This document shows, one piece after another, positions 7,545 to 15,062 of a stretch of DNA of 20,505 nt. The notes beneath the pieces were generated by a model, which was not told the DNA's origin, did no database searches, and saw only the letters and a list, made by a program, of their open reading frames with translations. This stretch comes from DAIDHZ01 sp965370365 (GTDB lineage Bacteria > Chlamydiota > Chlamydiia > Chlamydiales > SM23-39), in the NCBI GenBank assembly GCA_965370365.1, contig CBDUSP010000026.1:1-20505 (forward strand), written 5' to 3'. The stretch's first letter is position 1; every line of letters starts with the position of its first letter. Both the position numbers and the translations under genes were made by a program.

Positions 7545-8147
7545 TTAACGAGCCTGGTCCTTACCGAAAGCTTCCAATGCGTTTTCTTCTGCCCCGTCAT
7601 TTTCGGAGACTTTTTTAGACTTTGCGCTGATCTCATAGATCTTGTCCATTTCAGAAATCACCTGAGTCGTTACATCAAGATCTGGCCTAGTGTAGAAGAG
7701 AGCTTCTTTGTTCATGACATAATCAAGGTTGTTTTTCTCGGCAATGTCTTTTGCAGCGCTTGCGATCGACTGGCTGATTTTTTGAACCATCTGATGGTTC
7801 GCGTGCTGTAGCACTTGGTAGAACTGATTCTGGTAGCGGGAGAGTTCTTCCTGAAGCGCTTGGAACTTCGTTTTGAGTTCTTCTTCTGCTTTTGGGGAGA
7901 GGCTAAGGAGAAACTCTTCATCTTCGAATTTCGCAGATAGCTCTCTGAGCTGATTCTCTGTACTTTCGATCATGGAACCCATTTGCTTGCGCAGAGCTTC
8001 AAAGTTTTCTTGTTCTTGTTTTCCGTATTTTGATTCTGAAACACAGCTTGTAAAGTTAACAACACCAGTTACGAGATTGTCTGCTGCAAGGGATGATCCA
8101 GAGAGAAGAGCCGCAACTAGACTCACTGAAAAGAATTTTTTAATCAT
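7545..8147 (-). CDS. ompH: Periplasmic OmpH/Skp-family chaperone
   Basis: A 200-aa Skp/OmpH protein that holds unfolded outer-membrane proteins in the periplasm on their way to BamA. Residues 1-21 (MIKKFFSVSLVAALLSGSSLA) are a clear signal peptide. The body is a long amphipathic coiled coil (about 40-140, rich in Glu, Gln, Lys and Leu), followed by a KDIAEKNNLDYVMNKEALFYTRPDLDVT segment typical of the family's trimerisation domain. The C-terminal tail is acidic and longer than in E. coli Skp. AGGAG lies six bases before ATG. It sits between bamA and lpxD, as in other chlamydiae and many proteobacteria. Confidence 0.94.
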   Translation of the reverse strand: MIKKFFSVSLVAALLSGSSLAADNLVTGVVNFTSCVSESKYGKQEQENFEALRKQMGSMIESTENQLRELSAKFEDEEFLLSLSPKAEEELKTKFQALQEELSRYQNQFYQVLQHANHQMVQKISQSIASAAKDIAEKNNLDYVMNKEALFYTRPDLDVTTQVISEMDKIYEISAKSKKVSENDGAEENALEAFGKDQAR

Positions 8148-8178
8148 AGATTCTCCTAAAAGTTTAAAATATCATTTT

Positions 8179-10587
8179 TCAAAACTGTCCGCCCATAGAG
8201 AAGAAGACCTCTTGCCATTTTTTACCATTGCGGTCTTTTTTGACTAGCGGAATACCATATCCTACCATAATCGGGGTTCCATTCCCAATATCAATGCGAG
8301 CTCCCACGCCAGTTGTTGGGCGGATTTCGCTAATTTTAAAGGATGCAAACTCCGCACTTCCCACATCGACGAAGGCAAAAAGGTCAAGCATGCGAAAGAT
8401 TTCTTGATTGTATTCAAGGGATACGAGCGATGAGGAGAGTCCTCCATAAGGAGTATCTGTCTTTTTTAAGTGGCCGCTGTCATTTCTCAATTTTACAACA
8501 GGCCCTAGCATATAAGGCTTGTATCCTCGGACTGTTCCCTCACCTCCAAGGAAGAATCGTTCACTATAAGGCACTGTGTATCGGTCCGTTTTTCCAAAAG
8601 GTACGATGTACTTGAAGTCACCACGAAGCTTTAGCGTTCCTCTTGCCCAAACAGGCCAGTAGATTGCATTGAGGTAGCTAAACTTGAAAAAGTAATAGGA
8701 TCCCCCGACACCAGACATCTCTGTTTCAAAAAACGAGCGCCAGCCGCGATGGGGTTTCATTGCGTTGTCTGTTGAATCATAGCTGATATTTCCACTAAAT
8801 GCAGAGACAAGACCGTCTTGATTTAGCTGCCTTTTTACTTTTTCCAAAGAGGCTATTGCCTCCGCAGAGTCACCTTTAGCGCTTATAGAAAGGGTATCTT
8901 TTGCATGACGCAATCTCTGGCGCATCCCAGCAGTCCAATAGGTGGAAAGGGGATAGTTCGTATAAAGAGAGCCCCCATACGTTGTAACCCTTACGTGCTC
9001 CTGGAGTTTACTCCATGTGGTTGTGAGCTCTACTCCGAATCTCCAAAGAGTGTCGTACACGTATGGATTCATCCAAGAAACGAGCACGTTGCTTTGCTCT
9101 TTTCCGATGGTTCCCTTGACGTGGAAAAACTCTCCGCCGCCACGAAGCTCAGATACTTTTCCGCCGAGTGCTTTGCAAACCCCTGCGATATTAAAGTTTC
9201 TCTCTGTGAGATCGAGTCCTCCGAAGACGCTCTCGGACGAGCTTGCTCCCATAAACAGGCTCACATTTCCTGTTGTTGTTTCTTCAACTTCGATGTACAC
9301 ATCGCGATAGTTGTCTCCAAGGTCCTCATCGTCTGCAGCTCTCACTGCATAGACATTCACGCTTTTAAAGTAGCCGATGGATTCGAGCTTTCTTTGCGTT
9401 GCTTTGAGTTTTCTTGAGTCAAAAGTTTCTCCAGGAACGAGAAGAGATTCTCTGAGAATCACGTTATTTTTCGTCGAGGTATTTCCAAAAATGTGAACGA
9501 GGCCTACCTTGTACTCGCGTCCCTCATCGATGAAAAAATCAACATCAAAGACAGGCTCGTTTTCTTTGAGGATGGTTTCATACTGTACGCTCGCATCGAT
9601 ATATCCTTTTTGACCATAGTAGTCCTTGATCGATTGGGAAGCATCTCTGACCTTTTCTGGTGAAAAAGGGGCGCCATCTGTGATTGCAGAGCGCTTTAGG
9701 AGCTCCTCGTTTGATAGAAGCGTATTTCCTGAAAATTGAATGCCGCCAAAGTGAAAGAGTTGCCCGCGATGCGCTGTGATCTCTACGATGAGCCTTCCGC
9801 TGTCGGGATCTTCTTCAAGGTGAATGTCGACTCTTGCATCCGCATAGCCCTTGTTGTGAAGATAGTTTAGGATGGTCATCTTGTCTTGTTCGAGCAGCTC
9901 GTCGCGATAAATTCCACTCCCAGTAATCCAGCTCATTAAGAAGTTATACTTCTTTAAATGCATCTGCTCTTCGATGTCGGACTTTTCACTCTTTGTAAAT
10001 CCATGCAAAGCGATTCTTTTAATGTGCCCTGGGCGCCCTTCCTGAATGTCAACGCGAACATTGATCTCATTGGTGTGGGGGATGGGCTCAATAGAATATG
10101 AGATCTGCGATTCAAAATATCCTTTTTTGAAATAGTACTCTTTGACCTTATTGAACGCTTTATTGAATGATTGTCTGTTGAAAATCGTTCCCGGTTGTAT
10201 ATCGAGCTCGCTTCTCAAAGTAGATGTTTTGATTTGCTCGTTCCCGTCCCACTCAATTTGGTGGATGATCGGTTTAGGGGTAACGTGAATGACGATCAAG
10301 ATCTGGCCATTTTCGATCTTAACGGATGGGTTGACCTGTTCGTATTCTTCGGAAAGAGTTTTTAGATCGCTATCGAAAGTGAGCTGCGAGAAGTTGTCTC
10401 CTTCTTGCGTTTTCATTCGGGCTAAAGCGGCTTTGGGGTCAAATTGCTCATCTCCAGATGAGTCTACAACGATTTCAATATGAGAGACTTTTCTATCATC
10501 ATAGAACTCCGAGCTCACAAGAGGGGATGTGGCGCTTGATAGCAAAATGCTCAAAAGGAGTCTTGGGGAAAGGGTTCTTTTCTTCAT
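8179..10587 (-). CDS. bamA: Outer membrane protein assembly factor BamA (Omp85)
   Basis: The 802-aa core of the outer-membrane beta-barrel assembly machine. Residues 1-26 are a signal peptide (ending about PLVSS). Residues about 30-440 form five POTRA domains, recognisable by repeats such as VKEYYFKKGYFESQISYSIE, LHNKGYADARVDIHLEE and KDYYGQKGYIDASVQYE. The C-terminal half is the 16-strand barrel with the conserved loop-6 motif VRGY in FLGGEGTVRGYKPY, and the protein ends in Phe (FFSMGGQF), the expected beta-signal. It lies 37 bp downstream of recR and 31 bp upstream of ompH in an envelope operon. The ribosome site is weak (AGG about eight bases before ATG). Confidence 0.97.
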   Translation of the reverse strand: MKKRTLSPRLLLSILLSSATSPLVSSEFYDDRKVSHIEIVVDSSGDEQFDPKAALARMKTQEGDNFSQLTFDSDLKTLSEEYEQVNPSVKIENGQILIVIHVTPKPIIHQIEWDGNEQIKTSTLRSELDIQPGTIFNRQSFNKAFNKVKEYYFKKGYFESQISYSIEPIPHTNEINVRVDIQEGRPGHIKRIALHGFTKSEKSDIEEQMHLKKYNFLMSWITGSGIYRDELLEQDKMTILNYLHNKGYADARVDIHLEEDPDSGRLIVEITAHRGQLFHFGGIQFSGNTLLSNEELLKRSAITDGAPFSPEKVRDASQSIKDYYGQKGYIDASVQYETILKENEPVFDVDFFIDEGREYKVGLVHIFGNTSTKNNVILRESLLVPGETFDSRKLKATQRKLESIGYFKSVNVYAVRAADDEDLGDNYRDVYIEVEETTTGNVSLFMGASSSESVFGGLDLTERNFNIAGVCKALGGKVSELRGGGEFFHVKGTIGKEQSNVLVSWMNPYVYDTLWRFGVELTTTWSKLQEHVRVTTYGGSLYTNYPLSTYWTAGMRQRLRHAKDTLSISAKGDSAEAIASLEKVKRQLNQDGLVSAFSGNISYDSTDNAMKPHRGWRSFFETEMSGVGGSYYFFKFSYLNAIYWPVWARGTLKLRGDFKYIVPFGKTDRYTVPYSERFFLGGEGTVRGYKPYMLGPVVKLRNDSGHLKKTDTPYGGLSSSLVSLEYNQEIFRMLDLFAFVDVGSAEFASFKISEIRPTTGVGARIDIGNGTPIMVGYGIPLVKKDRNGKKWQEVFFSMGGQF

Positions 10588-10624
10588 AAGTCGGCCTGAT
10601 CGTAGAATATTTCTATTAAATAAG

Positions 10625-11242
10625 TCAAAAAGTTTGACGCCCCTTAAAAGAACGCGTCAATGTTCCTTCGTTGACATACTCGAGGCTGCTTCCCATCGGA
10701 AGTCCAAAAGCTAGGCGAGAAATGAGGAGTTCTTTTTGGTCTTTATGGGATTGCTGTAACTGGTTTTTAAGGTATAAAGCGGTCGTATCGCCTTCAAGAG
10801 TAGAGTCAAAAGCGAGGATGATTTCTTTGGTGTTGTTTTTGATGACCCTTTCCTCAATGCGGTCGAGTCTTAAAGTGTTCGTATGGCGTCCATCAAGGGG
10901 GGAAAGAAGGTTTTCTACAACGTGGTAAAGGCCTTTATAGGTCCCTGTCCCATCAATTGCAAACACATCGCGAGCCGAGGCGACAATACACATCTGGGAG
11001 AGATCTCTTGTGCCAGATTCGCAAAACCTGCAAAAGCCTTGCTCTGTCAGGCATCCGCAGACCGCGCAAGGAGGGATTTTGTCTCGGATAGAGGTTAAGG
11101 TCTCCCCAAACATTGTGAGGTGCTCTTGAGGCCAGTTGATCAGTTCAAAGGCGAAGCGTTCGGCTGTGCGCGTTCCTACGCCTGGCAGTTTTTTGAGATG
11201 AGCAATCAGCGGAGCTAATTCTTTGGGGTGCTTTTGAGCCAT
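10625..11242 (-). CDS. recR: Recombination mediator protein RecR
   Basis: RecR acts with RecO to load RecA on SSB-coated gaps in recombinational repair. The length of 205 aa is typical. The order of features is standard: an N-terminal helix-hairpin-helix (LKKLPGVGTRTAERFAFEL, 16-34), a four-cysteine zinc site (C59, C62, C71, C74), a Toprim domain with VASARDVFAIDGTGTYKGLYHVV, and a C-terminal Walker-like segment (SRLAFGLPMGSSLEYVNEGTL). It is the first gene of the recR-bamA-ompH-lpxD run. A weak promoter (AATAAT as -10) may lie about 40 bp upstream in the shared 316-bp intergenic region. Confidence 0.96.
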   Translation of the reverse strand: MAQKHPKELAPLIAHLKKLPGVGTRTAERFAFELINWPQEHLTMFGETLTSIRDKIPPCAVCGCLTEQGFCRFCESGTRDLSQMCIVASARDVFAIDGTGTYKGLYHVVENLLSPLDGRHTNTLRLDRIEERVIKNNTKEIILAFDSTLEGDTTALYLKNQLQQSHKDQKELLISRLAFGLPMGSSLEYVNEGTLTRSFKGRQTF

Positions 11243-11349
11243 GGATGCGAGCCTATCAAATGTGAGAATTATTCCGAAGATGATTTAAAGGGATAAGGAG
11301 TTGCTCTTTTGAGTGTCCTCTTAAGATCGGTTTAATTTAAAAAAACATT

Positions 11350-11359
11350 CACTTAAGTG
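11350..11359. promoter_or_regulatory. 10-bp perfect palindrome in the recR divergent region
   Basis: CACTTAAGTG is a perfect 10-bp palindrome in an AT-rich stretch between recR (-) and the coiled-coil gene (+), about 30 bp upstream of the predicted + promoter. It could be an operator half or chance; nothing else supports it. Confidence 0.2.
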
Positions 11360-11388
11360 TATGTATTTGTTTGGTTTGTTCAATTAAT

Positions 11389-11416
11389 TTGTAATTAATA
11401 ATCTTTTTGTTAGAAT
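11389..11416 (+). promoter_or_regulatory. Candidate promoter driving the structured leader and coiled-coil gene
   Basis: TTGTAA (11389-11394) and TAGAAT (11411-11416, five of six consensus bases) are separated by 16 bases in AT-rich DNA. Transcription would begin near 11423, exactly before the inverted-repeat region at 11428-11536. Sequence prediction only. Confidence 0.45.
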
Positions 11417-11423
11417 GAAGTTA

Positions 11424-11536
11424 TACCGAGCAGGTCTCAAGGGTAAGGGGTCGACTCTAAACATGGGCTCATAAGTCATTCATAATGAACTGACTATGAT
11501 GTCTAAAAAAGAGTCGATCCTCTTGTTGGCCTGCTT
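11424..11536 (+). ncRNA. Candidate structured RNA: long imperfect hairpin in the leader of the coiled-coil gene
   Basis: Three nested stems can be drawn. The outer is AGCAGG (11429-11434) with CCTGCT (11530-11535). The middle is GGTCGACTCT (within 11447-11458) with AGAGTCGATC (11510-11520), nine or more pairs including G-U. The apical is CATA(A)GTCATTCA with TGAA(C)TGACTATG (11470-11498), twelve pairs with two bulges and a TAA loop. A promoter lies just upstream and the gene start (11559) about 23 bp downstream. It could be a cis-acting leader, a small RNA, or an inverted-repeat DNA element. I do not recognise a known riboswitch, 6S RNA or tmRNA in it. There is no strong T-run after the outer stem, so a simple terminator is unlikely. 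Confidence 0.45.
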
Positions 11537-11558
11537 TGTATACTAAAAAGGGGATGGT

Positions 11559-12488
11559 ATGTCTGATTTATCGGGTGATTTCTTGGCTCAAAACCCACGG
11601 GCTGAAAAACAAGTAGAGTCTCTAATAGCGTCCTTTTCTGATTTGGAAAAAATAGAAAATTCAGATTCTCTTTCCTCTCTTGATGAAATCCCTATGTATA
11701 GGGCAGACCCCCATGCCTTTTTGCCTCGAAATGCAGAGCCTCTCAACAATACGCTTGATGGACTTTTTAAAGAGGTCAATCTCCTTCTTGATGAGGAACT
11801 TAAAGAAGTTTCAAGACACATAAGAAAAGCTGATACTGCGGAAGAAAAAGTTCGAAAAAATGATGCGCTTATCCGGAAAAACTTAAGTGAGATTAAGAAA
11901 AACACTGCGGATATTGTATATCAGGAGAAAAGTCGAGACTATTGGATGGAAAGAGAGCAGGAAGTTTTTGCAGATTACCAGCAAATTGAGGGATCTTCTT
12001 GTGAAACTGACTGGGCTTGGCTCATCAGAAAGTACGGGCTAAAAGAATCGAATGGGGTGCTGATTGACTATCGAGATCCTCGTGTTTCAGAGTTTAGCAA
12101 GCAATCTGCAAGTGATTTGATGACGGAATATAAAGAGGCGGGATTTAGACACGAACGGAGTCTCAAAGGAAAAGAGGTGGAGATCTCTCTTTTAGAGCAG
12201 ACAAATCAAGAGCTCTCTCAGGCAAACGAAGAGTTAGGGGGAGTCACTGCACATCTTCGCTTGCATGAAATTAAGCCACTACAGGATGGGGTATTGCTTT
12301 TTAGAGAGCTTTCTTTAAAGCTTAAAGCACTCAAGAACCAAGAAAGAAAGGCAACGTTTAAGGATATTCGCTCTTGGGCAGAGAGCTTTTTAGATCAGTT
12401 TTTAAGAAAGCATCCTCTGATTCCTTACCGTGTTGTCAGTGCATTTCGGCGACTTGCATCGATTCCTTTACCTTCACAAAATTCATAA
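11559..12488 (+). CDS. Coiled-coil protein of unknown function
   Basis: A 309-aa hydrophilic protein with no signal peptide or membrane segment. Residues about 75-130 and 185-265 are predicted coiled coils (for example LLLDEELKEVSRHIRKADTAEEKVRKND by heptad pattern), split by a more globular part (about 140-175, with DWAWLIRKYGLKESNGVLIDYRDPR). The first 70 residues are Ser/Asp/Asn-rich and probably disordered. The C-terminus is basic. The gene has a good AAGGGG ribosome site, a promoter, a structured leader and its own strong terminator, so it is a single-gene unit. I do not recognise the family. The layout (disordered N-terminus, then coiled coil) is compatible with a type III secretion substrate or a chlamydia-specific structural protein, but that is speculation. 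Confidence 0.75.
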   Translation: MSDLSGDFLAQNPRAEKQVESLIASFSDLEKIENSDSLSSLDEIPMYRADPHAFLPRNAEPLNNTLDGLFKEVNLLLDEELKEVSRHIRKADTAEEKVRKNDALIRKNLSEIKKNTADIVYQEKSRDYWMEREQEVFADYQQIEGSSCETDWAWLIRKYGLKESNGVLIDYRDPRVSEFSKQSASDLMTEYKEAGFRHERSLKGKEVEISLLEQTNQELSQANEELGGVTAHLRLHEIKPLQDGVLLFRELSLKLKALKNQERKATFKDIRSWAESFLDQFLRKHPLIPYRVVSAFRRLASIPLPSQNS

Positions 12489-12506
12489 ATTCCATTTTTT
12501 CGCTCT

Positions 12507-12537
12507 AGCGCGCTTTTTCAAAGAAGCGCGCTTTTTT
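12507..12537 (+). terminator. Rho-independent terminator of the coiled-coil gene
   Basis: AGCGCGCTT (12507-12515) pairs perfectly with AAGCGCGCT (12524-12532) around an eight-base loop and is followed by six T (12532-12537). It lies 19 bp after the stop codon. Confidence 0.9.
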
Positions 12538-12607
12538 AAGAGGGTGTAAAATGTTCTCGTAATCAATGCTCCTCTTGTGAGACAATCCCCTTGAAAAAAG
12601 CTGTGCT

Positions 12608-13261
12608 ATGTTGAAAAATCAATTAGAAAACGTCTACCGAGGGCATCATGAAGATCGGGGTCGCTATGGATATCTGTTTTGTCATGGAGTCCGCGGGCAT
12701 TATCTGAAAAAGTGGATCGGTCAGGGGAAAAAAGTCCTAGACTTAGGTTGTCGTGATGGAATGCTAACTGCATTTTATGCAAACGGGAATCAGGTGATTG
12801 GGGCCGACATTGATCGAAAAGCTCTTCAGCTCATTGAAAAGAAACTAGGCATCGAGACGCGTTGGGTTGATTTGAATCAGGAGTGGCCTTTTGAGGAAAA
12901 TTCATTCGATGTGATTGTCGCTTGCGAGCTTTTAGAGCATATCTTTTTTGTGAACCCATTTCTGGATAAAATCCAAAAGACCTTAAAAAAGGGTGGCCTC
13001 TTTATCGGATCGGTTCCAAACGCTTTCCGCATGCGCAATCGCTGGAAGTTTCTCTTTGGACACGAGTATGAAAATGATCCGACGCATGTGCGACAATTTT
13101 CAGTGGTCCGTCTTGAGCAGACTTTAAGGGAACGATTTAGCAATGTAGACGTTGTCCCTATTCAGGGAAAAGTTCTCCCTTTTCTCCCTGTTTCTCCCAT
13201 TCTCCCGGTTTCTTTAAATCGCCTCTTTGCAAGAGATCTTCTCTGGAAATCAGAGAATTAA
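12608..13261 (+). CDS. Class I SAM-dependent methyltransferase
   Basis: A 217-aa protein with the Rossmann methyltransferase fold. Motif I is VLDLGCRDG (about 43-51), followed by an acidic residue after strand 2 (VIGADIDRKAL), motif II-like FDVIVACELLEHI and LKKGGLFIGSVPN as motif III. This is the Methyltransf_11/23 (UbiG-like) pattern found in enzymes acting on small molecules, quinones or glycans; the substrate cannot be read. The C-terminus (LRERFSNVDVVPIQGKVLPFLPVSPILPV) is hydrophobic and proline-rich and might contact membrane. The ribosome site is poor. The stop codon TAA overlaps the end of the inverted-repeat element that starts at 13261, so the element either inserted exactly at the gene's end or supplied the stop. 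Confidence 0.85.
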   Translation: MLKNQLENVYRGHHEDRGRYGYLFCHGVRGHYLKKWIGQGKKVLDLGCRDGMLTAFYANGNQVIGADIDRKALQLIEKKLGIETRWVDLNQEWPFEENSFDVIVACELLEHIFFVNPFLDKIQKTLKKGGLFIGSVPNAFRMRNRWKFLFGHEYENDPTHVRQFSVVRLEQTLRERFSNVDVVPIQGKVLPFLPVSPILPVSLNRLFARDLLWKSEN

Positions 13262-13350
13262 GGAAACACTGATCAATTGCTTTGCCCGGGATTCGAGCCG
13301 AAAGCACCGAAAAAGTTAATTTGGCAGCGTTCACACACTCAAGTGTGAAG
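13261..13350 (+). repeat. Partial copy of the TA-flanked inverted-repeat element
   Basis: Following TA at 13259-13260, the sequence AGGAAACACTGATCAATTG starts about 60 bases that closely match the left arm of the complete element at 16187 (AGGAGATACTGATTAATTG), including the shared stretches GCTTTGCC and CCGAAAAAGTTAATT. It ends at a palindrome (CACACTCAAGTGTG) equivalent to the central AACTCGAGTGAGTT palindrome of the full copy. The right arm is missing. It lies directly between the methyltransferase stop and the TrxR-Trx leader. Confidence 0.7.
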
Positions 13351-13411
13351 TTATTTCTTATAAATGGTATTAAGTGTTATTTTTACCATGAACTTGTTTA
13401 AGGTCTTTTTT

Positions 13412-14794
13412 ATGAGAGTGATTTTTGGATTTTTAAGCCTTCTTTCGATTTGTGTATATGGTGAAACCATTTATCCAACCGTTGTTTTAGGAGGGGGGAT
13501 TGGGGCCTTGACCTCTTCTTTATACCTTGCAAGAGCGGGGATGAAGCCCTTGATCATCGAGGGACAAACGCAAGGGGGACTCCTTACTCAATCACACAGC
13601 GTTCAGAATTGGCCTGGGGAAATAGAGATTCCGGGACAGGTTTTGACAGAGAGAATGCGTGCCCAAGTTCTTGCAAATGGAGCGGAGATTTATTCAGGAG
13701 AGGTCATCGCTGTAGACTTCTCAAAGCGCCCCTTCACAATCACGACTCGATCAACGGATGGAGAAGAAAAAATTGTCTCCTTTCGTGCAGATTCTTGCAT
13801 TATCGCCATGGGAACGCAGCCAAATTATCTAGGTATTCCTGGAGAGTCGGGTGCTGATGGATACTGGGGAAGGGGAGTCACGAATTGCGCAATTTGTGAT
13901 GGGAATTTATATCGGGGAGCTCGTGTTGGTGTTGTAGGTGGTGGAGACGCTGCCGTTTTAGAGGCGCTTTACCTGTCCAATATCGCAAAAGAGGTAACCC
14001 TTTTTGTTCGTAAAGATAAGCTCCGCGCGCAAGAGAAAAAGCGCATTGAACAGCTCCTTTCTAAGCAAAATATCAAGATCATGTATAACACACAAGTCTC
14101 TAGAATTAAGGGGGATGGGAATGGTGTAGTGGGGGTTGATCTCCGCCTTAATGGGAAGAAGACAGTGGACTTCCCGTTAGATGGTCTTTTTTTAGCTATT
14201 GGCTCGACGCCGAATAGCCGTTTATTTAAGAGCTCGTTGGCGTTGGACTCTCAAGGATATATTGTGGTGGATAGGGGACAGAAGAGCTCTGTTGAAGGAG
14301 TGTATGCGGTGGGTGATATTGTCGATCCAATCTATAAGCAGGCAATCACTGCATCAGGGGATGGAGCGAAGGCTGCTTTAGAGGTGCAGCAGTACATATC
14401 GGATAGAGATTTATCTTCACCAAAGAAAATGGCATCGTCTGTAGAAAAGGAACAGTTCCAAGGGGAAGTGGTAGAGATCCGTAACCTTGAAGAGTTCCAA
14501 GAAGAATTAAGCAAACACACTGTGCCAATTCTTGTTGATTTTTACGCGCCTTGGTGTGGTCCATGTAAAAAAGTGTCTCCGGCTCTTGAGGCCAGCGCTG
14601 CAAGACTTGGCGGAAAAGTCCGCTTTCTGAAGGTGAATGTGGATAAACTAGATACGTTAAGTGAAATGTATAACATTCGCTCTCTACCCACAGTGATCTT
14701 CTTTGATCAGGCAGGGGATATTTCAAACAGACAAGTAGGCCTTGGACCGATTCAGGAGCTTCTGAAAAGGCTTGATGAGAGTTTGCATCAATAG
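13412..14794 (+). CDS. Thioredoxin reductase-thioredoxin fusion with N-terminal signal peptide
   Basis: A 460-aa fusion. Residues about 20-325 are a low-molecular-weight thioredoxin reductase: FAD motif VVLGGGIGALTSSLYLA, redox pair C159-A-I-C162 (usually CATC), NADPH loop VGVVGGGDAAVLEALYL, and the C-terminal FAD motif GVYAVGDI. Residues about 350-460 are a thioredoxin with the active site W381-C-G-P-C385 and the conserved cis-Pro in SLPTVIFF. Such fusions are known from Mycobacterium leprae and plant plastid NTRC. I prefer the ATG at 13412 to the one at 13364: AAGG lies eight bases before it, and it opens MRVIFGFLSLLSICVYGE, a plausible signal peptide. The longer start has no ribosome site. 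An exported NADPH-dependent reductase is odd, since NADPH is not expected outside the cytosol. If the peptide is an uncleaved anchor, the enzyme may face the cytosol. Confidence 0.9.
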   Translation: MRVIFGFLSLLSICVYGETIYPTVVLGGGIGALTSSLYLARAGMKPLIIEGQTQGGLLTQSHSVQNWPGEIEIPGQVLTERMRAQVLANGAEIYSGEVIAVDFSKRPFTITTRSTDGEEKIVSFRADSCIIAMGTQPNYLGIPGESGADGYWGRGVTNCAICDGNLYRGARVGVVGGGDAAVLEALYLSNIAKEVTLFVRKDKLRAQEKKRIEQLLSKQNIKIMYNTQVSRIKGDGNGVVGVDLRLNGKKTVDFPLDGLFLAIGSTPNSRLFKSSLALDSQGYIVVDRGQKSSVEGVYAVGDIVDPIYKQAITASGDGAKAALEVQQYISDRDLSSPKKMASSVEKEQFQGEVVEIRNLEEFQEELSKHTVPILVDFYAPWCGPCKKVSPALEASAARLGGKVRFLKVNVDKLDTLSEMYNIRSLPTVIFFDQAGDISNRQVGLGPIQELLKRLDESLHQ

Positions 14795-14796
14795 AT

Positions 14797-14979
14797 AGCA
14801 GCCCCAAACTCGTTTGCAATCCACTCGTGGATATTTCCTCTATGAGACTCTGGGAATGTCTGATCATCAAAAGTGGAAAGAGAGACAATTTTGATTTTGT
14901 CGGAAGATAGATTCTCCTTTGAGAGAAGGATACTCTTAGATGATCGAGAATGCTCGGGAAAATATCCATATGAGAGACC
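14797..14979 (-). pseudogene. Truncated duplicate of the 3' end of the sulfatase-fold gene
   Basis: Bases 14797-14905 are identical over 109 bp to 16564-16672, the 3' end of the sulfatase-fold gene in the same orientation. About 130 bp of the parent are then missing. Bases 14906-14936 are clearly diverged and shortened relative to about 16803-16842. Bases 14937-14979 are again identical over 43 bp to 16843-16885. The internal deletion and frame changes leave no meaningful protein. It follows directly on the TrxR-Trx stop codon. The remnant forms the left direct repeat around the 340-aa gene and nearby elements. Confidence 0.9.
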
Positions 14980-15062
14980 CCCTTTTCCCTGGCTTTCTTC
15001 TGTAAATAAAATCAAAAAATAGTTTAACATCTTTTCCGTTCAGAAATTTAAAAGGAGAATGC

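Noticed and set aside
8905..9417. 170-codon + strand open frame opposite bamA
   Set aside because: It lies wholly antisense to a well-supported BamA coding region, has an unusual Cys/His-rich composition and no ribosome site. It is a shadow frame.
11424..11536. 6S RNA or tmRNA
   Set aside because: The length and shape do not fit: no tRNA-like ends or tag frame for tmRNA, and it is too short and too fully paired for 6S.
13364..13411. Longer start of the TrxR-Trx fusion (476 aa)
   Set aside because: There is no Shine-Dalgarno and it overlaps a TATAAA stretch next to the inverted-repeat remnant. The ATG at 13412 has AAGG at good spacing and gives a clean signal peptide.
14346..14969. 207-codon minus-strand open frame over the end of the TrxR-Trx gene
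   Set aside because: It joins the sulfatase remnant in a shifted frame to antisense of the thioredoxin domain. It is a chance frame, not a gene.
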